Shown piece after piece: positions 13,385 to 20,999 of a stretch of 23,769 nucleotides of DNA. The DNA is taken from positions 1 to 23,769 of IMG/VR virus record IMGVR_UViG_3300014496_000006. One strand, written 5' to 3'. Source of the DNA: a virus. Numbering within the stretch: the first letter of the stretch is position 1; each line of letters begins with the position of its first letter. The position numbers were made by a program, and so were the translations under genes. Below the pieces are notes generated by a model that did no database searches, was not told the DNA's origin, and was given only the letters and a program-made list of their open reading frames with translations.

Positions 13385-13407
13385 TTTGTCATCCCGTAGG
13401 GATCTGC
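13385..13407 (+). repeat. REP-like hairpin repeat, copy 7, shortened symmetrically
   Basis: This copy reads GTCATCCCGTAGGGATCTGC: relative to the others it lacks one T in the left arm and one A in the right arm, so ATCCC still pairs with GGGAT. It is a matched change on both sides of the loop. Confidence 0.9.
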
Positions 13408-13452
13408 TGTTGCTTTCCTTCCAACATCTTCACCCTCTAATTGGAGTCTCCC

Positions 13453-16341
13453 ATGGCCGCTGAATCGTCAGTAAAAACAACTGTAGTCTATGACGTCTCC
13501 CAGATGAAGGAGGGCTCGGCGGAGACCGTCGAAGCCCTTCAAAAGGTGGCGGCTGAAGCGACCGTTACCTCCGAGGGAATGCAATCTGCTTCGATGGCCA
13601 TGGCCAAGGCCGCAGAGGAAGCCGCAGAACGGCAAAAGGCCGCTTCGAAGGGCATTGCCTCCGCAACCATCGAGGACATGGCTGCAAAAAAAGAGCTGCG
13701 CGCGGTGATGACGCAGGTCAAGCAGGGCACCGGCGATCTGGAATCGCAAACGATTCTGCTCTCGGAGGCCCAGCAAAAACAGAGCTTGACTGCGCGCAAT
13801 CTGGCTGCGGCACAGAAGATTGCCGCCGATGAGCAGGCCACCACGGCGGCAAAGGCCGCTGCGGCGGCGGAGATTGCTAACCTTGCGGCGGCTGGCTGGA
13901 CGGCATCGTTTGCGCGCATCGCTCTCTCGGCCAAGGAATCGCTCGGTTCGGTGCAGAAAAAGCTAGTCGAGACGGCGGAGACGGCCAAGCTGACAAGCGC
14001 TGGAATTGGTTCTGGCTTCGCCGCGTTAGGCGGTTTGATGGGGACGGGAATCGCTGTTGGATTTCTCAGCCATTTTGCCGACGAGATGGCTCGGGTCAAT
14101 GTCGAACTCGGGCATCTGGAAGCCAAGACAGGCATCGCAGGATCGTCCCTCGCCGGATTGCAGTTGATCGCAAAAGAATCCGGTGTAGACTTCGAAAAGA
14201 TTGCGACTGGAATAACTAAATTTGAAAAGTCTATGGACGCCGCCTCCAACGACTCCAAGCCGATGATTGAAGCCTTTGCCAAGATTGGTATCACTCAGGC
14301 GGACATCGCCAAAAGCGGGCATGACACCGAAGCGATGCTGGAGCTGGTTTCTACCGGCTTCGCCCATCACACCAATCAGGCCATCCAGACGGCGGTAGCA
14401 CAGGCGCTGTTTAGCAAAGGTGGAGCTGCGCTGGTGCCCATCCTGCAAAAGCAGGGGGAAGCTCTCGATGCGAACATGAAAAAAATGGGTGCATCGACTG
14501 GCGTCACAGAGCAGTCGATTGCAGCTTCGGAGCGCTGGGTCAAGAACATGGCTCTGGTCTCCATGGAGATACAAAAGATCGGCAACGTTGCCATCGAGAA
14601 CATGCACTATCTGGGCGGCGTATGCGAAGGCGTCTATGCCTCCATGCTCACGATCTGCGAGGGAATAACAGCGGTTATTTTGTCCACCGCGAATGGCCTT
14701 GGGTCGCTCGGCCATCTGCTGCGCGACGCCATGACTATGAACTTCGCAGCAATCGAATCCGACGCTAAAAATGTCGCAACATCATTCGCGCAGCCATGGA
14801 AGGTTGCATTCAAGGACGTTGGTGATTCTTGGAAGAGCGTTGCCGCCGACTTCAAATCCCCCACGTCTGCTCCATCGTCGAACGATACCTCCGGCGATCC
14901 CGATGATGATACAGGCAGGCCGCCCAAGAAGGGCCGCTCCGCTTCTGAATCCAGCGCAGAGAACAAGGCCGCCGAGGCTCGCCTGCGCGCGATGGAAGAG
15001 GAGCGCGCACAGCTAGAGCAGCAAGGCCAGCTCACTGCGAAGGCCGATCACGACTTCTGGGCTGCGCGCATCGACGCCTTCGCGGTTGGCTCGTCAGAAT
15101 ATCACCAGATCCAAGAGAGGATCACCCGTGACGACATCGAAGGCGCAAACAAGGCGCATGAATCCCTAGCCCAGTTCAAGCAAGATCAGAAAAAAGACGC
15201 GGAGGACGTTGCCCCAACCCTGAAGGCTGGCGAGGGCATGGATAAGATGCTCCGCGAGCAGGGCGAGGACGCACGTCGCTCTGGCGAGCGTTGGGACGCC
15301 TACTATGCCGCCATAGCTAAGGGCCAAGAGCAGGCCGCGATGCAAGCGGCTACGATGGAGGAACAAAAGGTCCATGCAGAGGAATCGGCGGGAACCATCT
15401 CCCAGCTCGGCGCGGCGCAACAGCTCGCTGCGATCCATGCCAAGGCACATCAGATCGAGTTGCAGGCGCTGCTGGATGAGCTGGCGCGACTGCAAAAGAT
15501 GGCCGATTCTGCGCCAAAGGATGGTCTCGGACGCTCCATCGTAGACCCTAAGCTGGCAACGCAGATACAGAATCTACAGAATCAGATTGGGCAGCAAAAA
15601 GGCAGCGCCGCAGCGCAGAAAGGGCAGGATCAAAAGGCCACCGCAGACGCTATGGCCAAGCCCTACCTAGCGTCCTTCAATGCCATCAACAGCGGATGGC
15701 TCAAGGTACAGAATGACCTCATCGCGGGCAATAAGCGTATTGGCCAGTCCGTCAGGCAAATCGCGTTGCAGATGACGCAGGACTTGGCTAAGCATGAAGA
15801 GGAACGGCTGGCCGACTACCTGCGTAAAGAGATCAGGAAAATTGCGGCTCACCGCGCAACGGTTGTAGCGAACAACACTACGGATGCAACAGGTGCTGCA
15901 ACTTCTAGTGCGATAGCTGCGGCAGCAGATTCTAAAGAGGGCCAGTCTGCCGCTAAGAAGGCATTCAAAAATACGTATGCTGTGGTTTCAGGCTGGCCGG
16001 TAGTTGGACCAATCTTAGCTCCTGTGCTTGGAGCGGCAGCGTTCGCCGCAGTGGCAGCATTTGAGAAGGGTGGAATCGTTGACGGTGTGCAGGGTGTGGG
16101 CGTCCCGATCCTCGCTCACGCTGGCGAGCGCGTCCTGACGACCACGCAGACCAACAACTTTGAGCGCATGGTAAACAATAGCTCTACTGGCGGCGGTACA
16201 ATCCATAATCACTTTGGGAGGAACAGCTATTCCGCATCTGGGAGCGACTTCAAATCGCAATGGGCACAACACGAAAAACATATCGTAACGAGCCTAAAAC
16301 GACTGCATCGCGAAGGAAAGTTGAATTTTCCTTCGCATTGA
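13453..16341 (+). CDS. Tail tape measure protein
   Basis: I start at ATG 13453, preceded by GGAG (13443-13446), giving 962 aa. The tape measure fixes tail length and is ejected into the host envelope ahead of DNA. The first 180 residues are an Ala/Glu/Lys-rich coiled coil. Hydrophobic segments follow at about 184-209 (GSGFAALGGLMGTGIAVGFL) and around 395-420 (GVYASMLTICEGITAVIL). A long second coiled-coil region (about 490-760) follows. The C-terminal part has WPVVGPILAPVLGAAAFAAVAAFEKGGIVDG, then VPILAHAGERVLT, the end typical of these proteins ('A-x-G-G-I-V...P-x-L-x-H-x-G-E-x-V-L'). At about 0.15 nm per residue the tail would be near 140 nm. Codon choice is somewhat AT-richer in the last 170 codons. 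Confidence 0.92.
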   Translation: MAAESSVKTTVVYDVSQMKEGSAETVEALQKVAAEATVTSEGMQSASMAMAKAAEEAAERQKAASKGIASATIEDMAAKKELRAVMTQVKQGTGDLESQTILLSEAQQKQSLTARNLAAAQKIAADEQATTAAKAAAAAEIANLAAAGWTASFARIALSAKESLGSVQKKLVETAETAKLTSAGIGSGFAALGGLMGTGIAVGFLSHFADEMARVNVELGHLEAKTGIAGSSLAGLQLIAKESGVDFEKIATGITKFEKSMDAASNDSKPMIEAFAKIGITQADIAKSGHDTEAMLELVSTGFAHHTNQAIQTAVAQALFSKGGAALVPILQKQGEALDANMKKMGASTGVTEQSIAASERWVKNMALVSMEIQKIGNVAIENMHYLGGVCEGVYASMLTICEGITAVILSTANGLGSLGHLLRDAMTMNFAAIESDAKNVATSFAQPWKVAFKDVGDSWKSVAADFKSPTSAPSSNDTSGDPDDDTGRPPKKGRSASESSAENKAAEARLRAMEEERAQLEQQGQLTAKADHDFWAARIDAFAVGSSEYHQIQERITRDDIEGANKAHESLAQFKQDQKKDAEDVAPTLKAGEGMDKMLREQGEDARRSGERWDAYYAAIAKGQEQAAMQAATMEEQKVHAEESAGTISQLGAAQQLAAIHAKAHQIELQALLDELARLQKMADSAPKDGLGRSIVDPKLATQIQNLQNQIGQQKGSAAAQKGQDQKATADAMAKPYLASFNAINSGWLKVQNDLIAGNKRIGQSVRQIALQMTQDLAKHEEERLADYLRKEIRKIAAHRATVVANNTTDATGAATSSAIAAAADSKEGQSAAKKAFKNTYAVVSGWPVVGPILAPVLGAAAFAAVAAFEKGGIVDGVQGVGVPILAHAGERVLTTTQTNNFERMVNNSSTGGGTIHNHFGRNSYSASGSDFKSQWAQHEKHIVTSLKRLHREGKLNFPSH

Positions 16342-16372
16342 CGTGGTAACATTCACGGCGAGAGGTTTTCTT

Positions 16373-17149
16373 GTGAAATCTATATCTCTGATCGTTGCTC
16401 TCGTCCTTGGATTGTCGTGCGCATCCGCAGTTGGTCAGTCGGGGCGCCCCACTAAATGCGAAGCCAACATCAACGGGTTCAAAATTCACACGATTTACAT
16501 CGTGGGTGACCAATACAACGGTGTAGTGTGGGCCTACAAGCATATTGCCGAAGAAACCTGTCTTATCCCGACCACTGACCTTTCGAAGGCAGATGCGATT
16601 CTCGATGTTCGCCCAATTATGGCATCTGGATCGCCAACTGTTACTGACGATACAACTCCGGTGTCTGTGTCTTGTTCTTCGACCGCCTCATCCAGTCATT
16701 GCTCGGATTCAACCGGGAATGTGATGGAGGTGGATTGCTCTGGCGGAAACTGTTCGTCATATTATGGTCCAGACCCGGCTAGTTCACTTGCTGGAGCGTT
16801 CAAAGCTTGGTTGTATTCCAGATGGTGGGACTCTGACGCGAGCATATACACTGTCGACCACAAATTGTTATGGAAAAGTGAAAATCAGAAGGGAGATTGG
16901 CTCGGCGCAGGTTGGATTGACATGGTGCGTTTGGGTACAAATTCTCCGGTCTGCAAAGTGGGGTATACCCAGCGCTCAAAGTATAAAAATTACCGCCATT
17001 GGGCAAGCACTCATTGTGGAGTGGAGTTCGATCCTTTAGTGAGTATTGATCTGAACTTGCGCGACCACAAGAGCGCAAAGCAGGCATCCCAAGACGAAAA
17101 AGCGGCGATGATTCAGAACGCCAAAGATGCCGCTGCAAAGCAGCCATAA
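16373..17149 (+). CDS. Secreted cysteine-containing protein of unknown function (accessory gene)
   Basis: The frame is open from GTG 16343, but GTG 16373 is a better start: GAGAGG (16360-16365 region) is well spaced and the product begins with a clean signal peptide, MKSISLIVALVLGLSCASAVGQ, with cleavage likely near ASA or GQ. The mature part of about 236 residues has eight cysteines, an even number that suits periplasmic disulfides. It contains IHTIYIVGDQ, then TTDLSKADAILDV, a Ser/Cys-rich centre and a Trp-rich stretch (AFKAWLYSRWWDSDASIYTVDHKLLW). I do not recognise a virion role; the 'KADAILDV' pattern recalls acidobacterial secreted proteins. Placed directly after the tape measure gene and followed by its own terminator, it looks like a moron gene acting in the lysogen envelope. 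Confidence 0.7.
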   Translation: MKSISLIVALVLGLSCASAVGQSGRPTKCEANINGFKIHTIYIVGDQYNGVVWAYKHIAEETCLIPTTDLSKADAILDVRPIMASGSPTVTDDTTPVSVSCSSTASSSHCSDSTGNVMEVDCSGGNCSSYYGPDPASSLAGAFKAWLYSRWWDSDASIYTVDHKLLWKSENQKGDWLGAGWIDMVRLGTNSPVCKVGYTQRSKYKNYRHWASTHCGVEFDPLVSIDLNLRDHKSAKQASQDEKAAMIQNAKDAAAKQP

Positions 17150-17179
17150 TAGTCTTATTCAGGATTCTCAAATCTTACC

Positions 17180-17203
17180 AGCCGTCCTTCGGGGCGGCTT
17201 TTT
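17180..17203 (+). terminator. Intrinsic terminator after the secreted-protein gene
   Basis: AGCCGTCC (17180-17187) and GGGCGGCT (17192-17199) pair (one G-T) around a TTCG loop, a very stable tetraloop, followed by five T. A 28-base stretch including it (17175-17202) is identical to 18726-18753. Confidence 0.88.
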
Positions 17204-17229
17204 GTTTCCCGAAAATAAGGATGGTAGCC

Positions 17230-17640
17230 ATGATTGATCTCTCGCCACAGATTGAAGGGTGTAACTTGGTTTGGTCAAAAGAGCAGTTGGAGGTCATGAA
17301 ACCGGCATTTTCGATCTCCCCGCTGTTTGATCTCTGCGTTGAACTGATTACTCCTCATACGATGGCTCAGATTTATAAGCGATTTGGTGACATGTTGTGC
17401 AATCAGCCGACGTATGCATCCGTTCTGGCATTGATCCAGTTGCGAATGATATGGGTTCCTCAGTCGTCAATTCTTCCGCCAGATCGGCTGGCGTATCGTC
17501 TTACTGTGGTCGGGGCGGATTTTGTGATTCGCAACACGGAAAGCGCATGGATTCGGATGCAAGCGCAGGACGCGAAAGACCCGGAAGGTGAAATGGCAGA
17601 GTGTAAACGCTACGCTGAATTGCTCTGTGTATCGAACTGA
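17230..17640 (+). CDS. Accessory protein of unknown function
   Basis: ATG 17230 is preceded by AAGGAT at 17217-17222 with 7-base spacing, giving 136 aa; the ATG at 17221 overlaps this site. The protein is mixed alpha/beta with three cysteines and no signal peptide or clear membrane segment. A segment PLFDLCVELITPHTMAQIYKRFGDML is helical, and PDRLAYRLTVVGADFVIRNTESAWIRMQ looks like a beta pair. No family recognised. It lies between two identical terminators together with the tandem-HIRAN gene, 20 bases ahead of it, so both are probably expressed as one small unit. Base composition is lower in GC than the virion genes. Confidence 0.6.
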   Translation: MIDLSPQIEGCNLVWSKEQLEVMKPAFSISPLFDLCVELITPHTMAQIYKRFGDMLCNQPTYASVLALIQLRMIWVPQSSILPPDRLAYRLTVVGADFVIRNTESAWIRMQAQDAKDPEGEMAECKRYAELLCVSN

Positions 17641-17659
17641 TGTGGTAGTATTTCCTCCC

Positions 17660-18706
17660 ATGGATTCTTCTACGGTACGGATCGTTGTTGGAGCCGCAGT
17701 TGCGGTTTTGTTCTTTTTCTTTTGGTCTAGAAAAAGGAAAAAGGAACGTAGCATTCCCCTCTCTTCAAATCCTCAAAGGGAATTGCCTCTATCGTTACTG
17801 ACGAAACCGGATAAAGCGCCCGTTCGGATGGCAATTCCGAGTGACGATGAAATCTTCGAACTTCCGGTGCGTAAGTTCTTTGCGAAGCGGGGAATATCGA
17901 GACTGTTCTATACCCATCTTGCCGGTGTTAGCTTTCGTAATGCTGATGGAAGCGAGCGGGGCCCCTTGATTTGCCAACTTGAGGAGGCTTATCAACTTGA
18001 TTTGGACCCTGATGACACCTTACCAAAATTCCCAAACGCGATAGCTGTAAATTGGAAAGGGAAACAGATTGGCTACTTGCCTGACAAGTTAGCGGGGGAA
18101 ATCCGAAGAGATGCAAAAGCTAACGGACCAAATTGGACTTGTCTTTTTCGGAGACATACGCGCCATAATAATACGAGTATGGGTCCCGGTGCCCTCCTTT
18201 GCGTGATTCGCCTCAATCCTGAACCTGAAACGGTTGTTTCTTCATCTACTGTAACGAATGCTTCCGAATCCAAACCACACATCGCAAACCGTATCGATTC
18301 CTTGGATTCCGGTTATGTGAAGACGGAGGATGATATTGCATTCGAGAAAAAATTGACAGGAAGATTTGATCGTGCAATCGAAAAAATTATTTACGATCAG
18401 GTTGCAGCGATTATGTGGAATAACGATGACGGAACCAATCGACTTTCTGTGATTCGTAAATGTAAAGTCGGTGAGTTTCTTTTGCTAGAATCTTTCGGTT
18501 CGATTTCTAGCGATGTAGATGTGGTGGGTGTCCTTCGCGAAGATGGTTCACGGTTGGGATATGTAGAAGCTAAACTTGCAGGTGAACTGAGGCGCGATGG
18601 TCTACACAAGTGGGCTTGCGTGTTTCGACGAAAAATTTTCAGAACAGATGTAAAGAGTTCTTCTGGCGCTATTCTCTGTTTAGTGCGTTTGAAGGAAAAA
18701 GACTGA
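17660..18706 (+). CDS. Membrane-anchored protein with two HIRAN domains
   Basis: From ATG 17660 the product is 348 aa; the frame is open back to GTG 17588, inside the previous gene, but without good ribosome spacing. Residues 5-22 (TVRIVVGAAVAVLFFFFW) form a transmembrane helix followed by RKRKKER, so the rest should face the cytoplasm. The first HIRAN domain (about 83-185) has LAGVSFRNADGSERG, FPNAIAVNWKGKQIGYLP and KLAGEIRRDA. The second (about 260-344) has NRLSVIRKCKVGEFLLLES, VVGVLREDGSRLGYVEAKLAGELRRDG. Both end alike: GALLCVIRL and GAILCLVRL. HIRAN domains, known from Rad5/HLTF, bind DNA 3' ends and stalled forks. This region is AT-rich (21 of 60 bases G/C in 18361-18420). An anti-defence or exclusion role is only inference. 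Confidence 0.75.
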   Translation: MDSSTVRIVVGAAVAVLFFFFWSRKRKKERSIPLSSNPQRELPLSLLTKPDKAPVRMAIPSDDEIFELPVRKFFAKRGISRLFYTHLAGVSFRNADGSERGPLICQLEEAYQLDLDPDDTLPKFPNAIAVNWKGKQIGYLPDKLAGEIRRDAKANGPNWTCLFRRHTRHNNTSMGPGALLCVIRLNPEPETVVSSSTVTNASESKPHIANRIDSLDSGYVKTEDDIAFEKKLTGRFDRAIEKIIYDQVAAIMWNNDDGTNRLSVIRKCKVGEFLLLESFGSISSDVDVVGVLREDGSRLGYVEAKLAGELRRDGLHKWACVFRRKIFRTDVKSSSGAILCLVRLKEKD

Positions 18707-18730
18707 TTCCGATTTTCGTTCTTATTTACC

Positions 18731-18753
18731 AGCCGTCCTTCGGGGCGGCTTTT
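18731..18753 (+). terminator. Intrinsic terminator after the HIRAN gene
   Basis: Same stem and TTCG loop as at 17180-17203, with four T. It closes the moron cassette 25 bases after the HIRAN stop codon and is part of the 28-base direct repeat 18726-18753. Confidence 0.88.
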
Positions 18754-18841
18754 CTATTGCCTTCACGCCAAACGTCCTAAGCGCCACGAAGTAGTGGCCT
18801 TTACGCGAAGCGTCAAATACACCACGAAGTGGGCGAAGCAC

Positions 18842-19483
18842 ATGAGCGATTGCGTATTTCCTAAGCTGCCGGGGTTGACGTTCGAAATCAAGCCGGTGCC
18901 GACCTGGTCGAACATCGTGCAGAAATCGAAGAACCGCGCGCGCACGGTCATCATGAACGATCCGTACCCGCAATGGACCTTCGAGTTGACCTATGAGTTC
19001 CTACGCGACTCCGCGCCCGCGCTTCCCGGTTCCGCGTCCAACCCAGAGAACTTCTCTGAACTAGAACAGATTGTCGGCTTCTACAACGCGCGCGGCGGCA
19101 GCTTCGATAGCTTCCTGCTCGATCCCGTCCTGCTGACTGGCCGCCCGACTGATTCCACCGTGACCGCCGCGCCGGTGGGCACGGGCGATGGCATCACCAC
19201 CACCTTCTACCTGCATCGCAACTGCGGTGGCTTTCTGGACGAAGTGCAGTCGCCCACCACCGTCTATATCAGCGTCAATGGCGTGGTGCAGGGCTCTGGC
19301 TGGCGTCAAGGCGCGGCGGGGCAGATTATCTTCCCCGTTGCCCCAGCCGCTGGCGCTGTCATCACCTGGGATGGTAGCTGGCAATGGCGCGTCTGCTTCG
19401 CCGAGGACTCGCTCGGCCTTGAGCAGTTCATGTACGAGCTCTACGAGCTGCAATCCCTCAAGTTGGAGCAGGTGAAACTGTAG
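18842..19483 (+). CDS. Distal tail protein, DUF2460-like (GTA orf12-type)
   Basis: From ATG 18842 the product is 213 aa. The frame is open to GTG 18794 upstream, but that stretch holds small repeats (GCCACGAAGTAGTGGC hairpin) and no ribosome site; the site for 18842 is also weak. The start MSDCVFPKLPGLTFEIKPVPTWSN and the DPYPQWTFELTYEFLRD strand, then LEQIVGFYNARGGSFDSFLLDP, match the layout of DUF2460 tail proteins: short N-terminal strand, 'W-x-F-x-L-x-Y', helix, then 'G-x-x-x-x-F-L-x-x-D-P'. The rest is a beta domain with GDGITTTFYLHR and YISVNGVVQGSGW. These proteins form the distal tail ring. The two genes downstream complete the same module. Confidence 0.72.
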   Translation: MSDCVFPKLPGLTFEIKPVPTWSNIVQKSKNRARTVIMNDPYPQWTFELTYEFLRDSAPALPGSASNPENFSELEQIVGFYNARGGSFDSFLLDPVLLTGRPTDSTVTAAPVGTGDGITTTFYLHRNCGGFLDEVQSPTTVYISVNGVVQGSGWRQGAAGQIIFPVAPAAGAVITWDGSWQWRVCFAEDSLGLEQFMYELYELQSLKLEQVKL

Positions 19484-19496
19484 AGCCGTTTTTTGG

Positions 19497-19525
19497 TTTG
19501 TCATTCCCGCAGGGAATCTGCTTTT
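19497..19525 (+). repeat. REP-like hairpin repeat, copy 8
   Basis: Full copy with GCA loop and CTTTT tail in the 103-base gap between the DUF2460-like and DUF2163-like genes. It resumes the repeat pattern on the far side of the moron cassette. Confidence 0.9.
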
Positions 19526-19586
19526 GCTCGCACCATAATGGTCAACACCCTTACTAAAAGCTAACCGCTTCTGACTGGATTCTACT

Positions 19587-20447
19587 ATGATGACGGCACC
19601 CACAGACGTGCAAGACCTGCTGGCCAGCCAACCAGAAAAGGCCATCATCGCCAACCTCTTCACCTTCAACCTGATTTCGGGGCCGGTGTATCACTTCACC
19701 GACTGGCGGCGTCCGCTCACGATTGGCGGCGTGGTGTTCTCCCCCGGGCCGCCGCGCCTGGTGCGCGGCACAATCTCGGTCGAGCGCGGCATGAACGTCT
19801 CGACCCAGAAGGTGACGGTGCAGGAGGCTAATGGCGAAATCATTGCCCTGCTGGCTCAGGGATTCTTCAATCGGGCGCTCTACTCCATGCAGCGAGTCTT
19901 TGCGGCGGATACCAGCTTGCAGTGGACTTCGCCAATGACGCGCTTTGCGGGCCGGGTCAACAACGTCGATGCCATCACCAGCACCTCGGCGGAGCTGACG
20001 ATCAAGTCCATGCTGGACGATCTGGATCAAGACTACCCACTCGATGTCATCCAGATGGACTGCAACCGCGTGCTGGGCGATATAGGCTGTGGGGTCAACC
20101 TTGAGCCACTCACCGTCGCGGGCGTCGTCGCTATCGGGAGTACGCGCAACAGGCTGCTCTCGGCGTTAGCCAACCCGGACGCGTACTTCACTCAGGGCGT
20201 CGTCACCTTTACCTCGGGCGCGAACGTGGGGCTTAGCTACATGGTCAAGAGCTATACCGGCGGCGTGGTTGCGCCTGCCCAGCCGTTCTTCGCCGCGCCC
20301 GCCGTGGGCGATACCTTCACTATCACTCCGGGCTGCGATAAGACGCTCGCAACCTGCATCATGAAGTTTGGCTACGACCCCAGTTCAGACACTGCGCCGA
20401 ACTTTCGCGGAATGCCGCACGTTCCCGATCCCACTGTCACCTACTGA
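19587..20447 (+). CDS. Tail hub protein, DUF2163 / BR0599-like (GTA orf13-type)
   Basis: This 286-aa protein starts at ATG 19587 or 19590; no clear ribosome site is visible for either. Family marks are FTFNLISGPVYHFTDW, then VVFSPGPPRLVRGTISVERG, the middle IKSMLDDLDQDYPLDVIQMDCNRVLGDIGCGVN with paired cysteines, then GVVTFTSGANVGLSYMVKSYT, and the C-terminal PGCDKTLATCIMKFGYD....NFRGMPHVPD. The last, 'G-C-D-K-T-x-x-x-C-x-x-K-F...N-F-R-G-x-P-x-x-P', is diagnostic for the BR0599/DUF2163 group. These proteins form the hub beneath the distal tail ring. The stop is 8 bases before the NlpC/P60 gene. Confidence 0.85.
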   Translation: MMTAPTDVQDLLASQPEKAIIANLFTFNLISGPVYHFTDWRRPLTIGGVVFSPGPPRLVRGTISVERGMNVSTQKVTVQEANGEIIALLAQGFFNRALYSMQRVFAADTSLQWTSPMTRFAGRVNNVDAITSTSAELTIKSMLDDLDQDYPLDVIQMDCNRVLGDIGCGVNLEPLTVAGVVAIGSTRNRLLSALANPDAYFTQGVVTFTSGANVGLSYMVKSYTGGVVAPAQPFFAAPAVGDTFTITPGCDKTLATCIMKFGYDPSSDTAPNFRGMPHVPDPTVTY

Positions 20448-20455
20448 GGCTCACT

Positions 20456-20893
20456 ATGACACCTGAACAACGCACGGCGGTCATCGCCGAAGCAGAGTCG
20501 TGGCTGCGCACACCCTACCATGATCACGGATGCGTCAAGGGCGCGGGAGCCGATTGCGCGCTCTTCCCCCGCAACGTCTACGAGCGCGTCTTGGGGATGC
20601 AGTTCCCCGTCGTGCCGCCGTATGTGCAGCAATTCAACCTGCATCGCGCCGAAGAGGTCTACCTCGAAAGTGTCCGTGCGACGGGCGCGATCGAGATTGT
20701 AGAAGCCGACGTGCAACCCGGCGACTTCGTACTCTTCCGCATCGGACGCTGCTACTCGCACGGAGCCATCATCACCGCGTGGCCCAAGGTCATCCACGCC
20801 ATCAACCCACGCGGAGTCATTCGCGACGACATTCTGCGCGATCCCTGCCTCAGCCGCTTCGGCGTAACCAAGCCAATCTTCTTCACCTACTAG
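20456..20893 (+). CDS. NlpC/P60 cell-wall peptidase of the tail tip
   Basis: This 145-aa enzyme has the papain-like NlpC/P60 triad: C34 in GADCALFPRNVY, H102 in CYSHGAIIT and H114 in VIHAIN. The ADV-Q-P-GDFVLF strand before the histidine is also standard. It probably cleaves a peptide bond in host peptidoglycan so that the tail tube can pass. GAGG (20446-20449) spaces well to ATG 20456. Phages and GTAs with a DUF2460/DUF2163 pair typically encode this peptidase next, followed by the large tip protein, exactly as here. Length is normal for the stand-alone tail form. Confidence 0.9.
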   Translation: MTPEQRTAVIAEAESWLRTPYHDHGCVKGAGADCALFPRNVYERVLGMQFPVVPPYVQQFNLHRAEEVYLESVRATGAIEIVEADVQPGDFVLFRIGRCYSHGAIITAWPKVIHAINPRGVIRDDILRDPCLSRFGVTKPIFFTY

Positions 20894-20913
20894 ATCAATT
20901 TGTTTGTCATTCC

Positions 20914-20955
20914 GTAGCGAAGCCTGTTTGTTGTTCTGTAGCGAAGCCTGTTTGT
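20914..20955 (+). repeat. Tandem pair of GTAGCGAAGCCTGTTTGT units
   Basis: An identical 18-base unit occurs at 20914-20931 and 20938-20955, 24 bases apart. Each is preceded by a degenerate start of the REP-like repeat (TTTGTCATTCC or TTGTTCT), so this looks like a decayed or alternative form of the same element. Confidence 0.8.
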
Positions 20956-20969
20956 CATTCCGCTTTTCG

Positions 20970-20999
20970 TTTGTCATTCCCGTAGGGAATCTGCTTTTT
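20970..20999 (+). repeat. REP-like hairpin repeat, copy 9
   Basis: Full copy with GTA loop and five-T tail in the 160-base gap before the tail-tip gene, downstream of partial copies at 20903 and 20951. Confidence 0.9.

Noticed and set aside
13539-14294. Minus-strand ORF opposite the tape measure (251 codons)
   Set aside because: Its Ala/Ser-rich sequence is the complement of the Ala-rich coiled coil, with no independent signal.
16338-16372. Possible promoter before the secreted-protein gene (TTGACG at 16338)
   Set aside because: No reasonable -10 box at the right distance; the match is probably chance at the end of the tape measure gene.
17588-17659. Earlier GTG starts for the HIRAN protein
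   Set aside because: They would add residues in front of the membrane helix without a spaced ribosome site; ATG 17660 puts the helix at the N-terminus. The choice is not certain, since 17660 also lacks a clear site.
6463-20999. CRISPR array
   Set aside because: The repeats are far apart with genes between them, have no regular spacers, and no cas gene is present.
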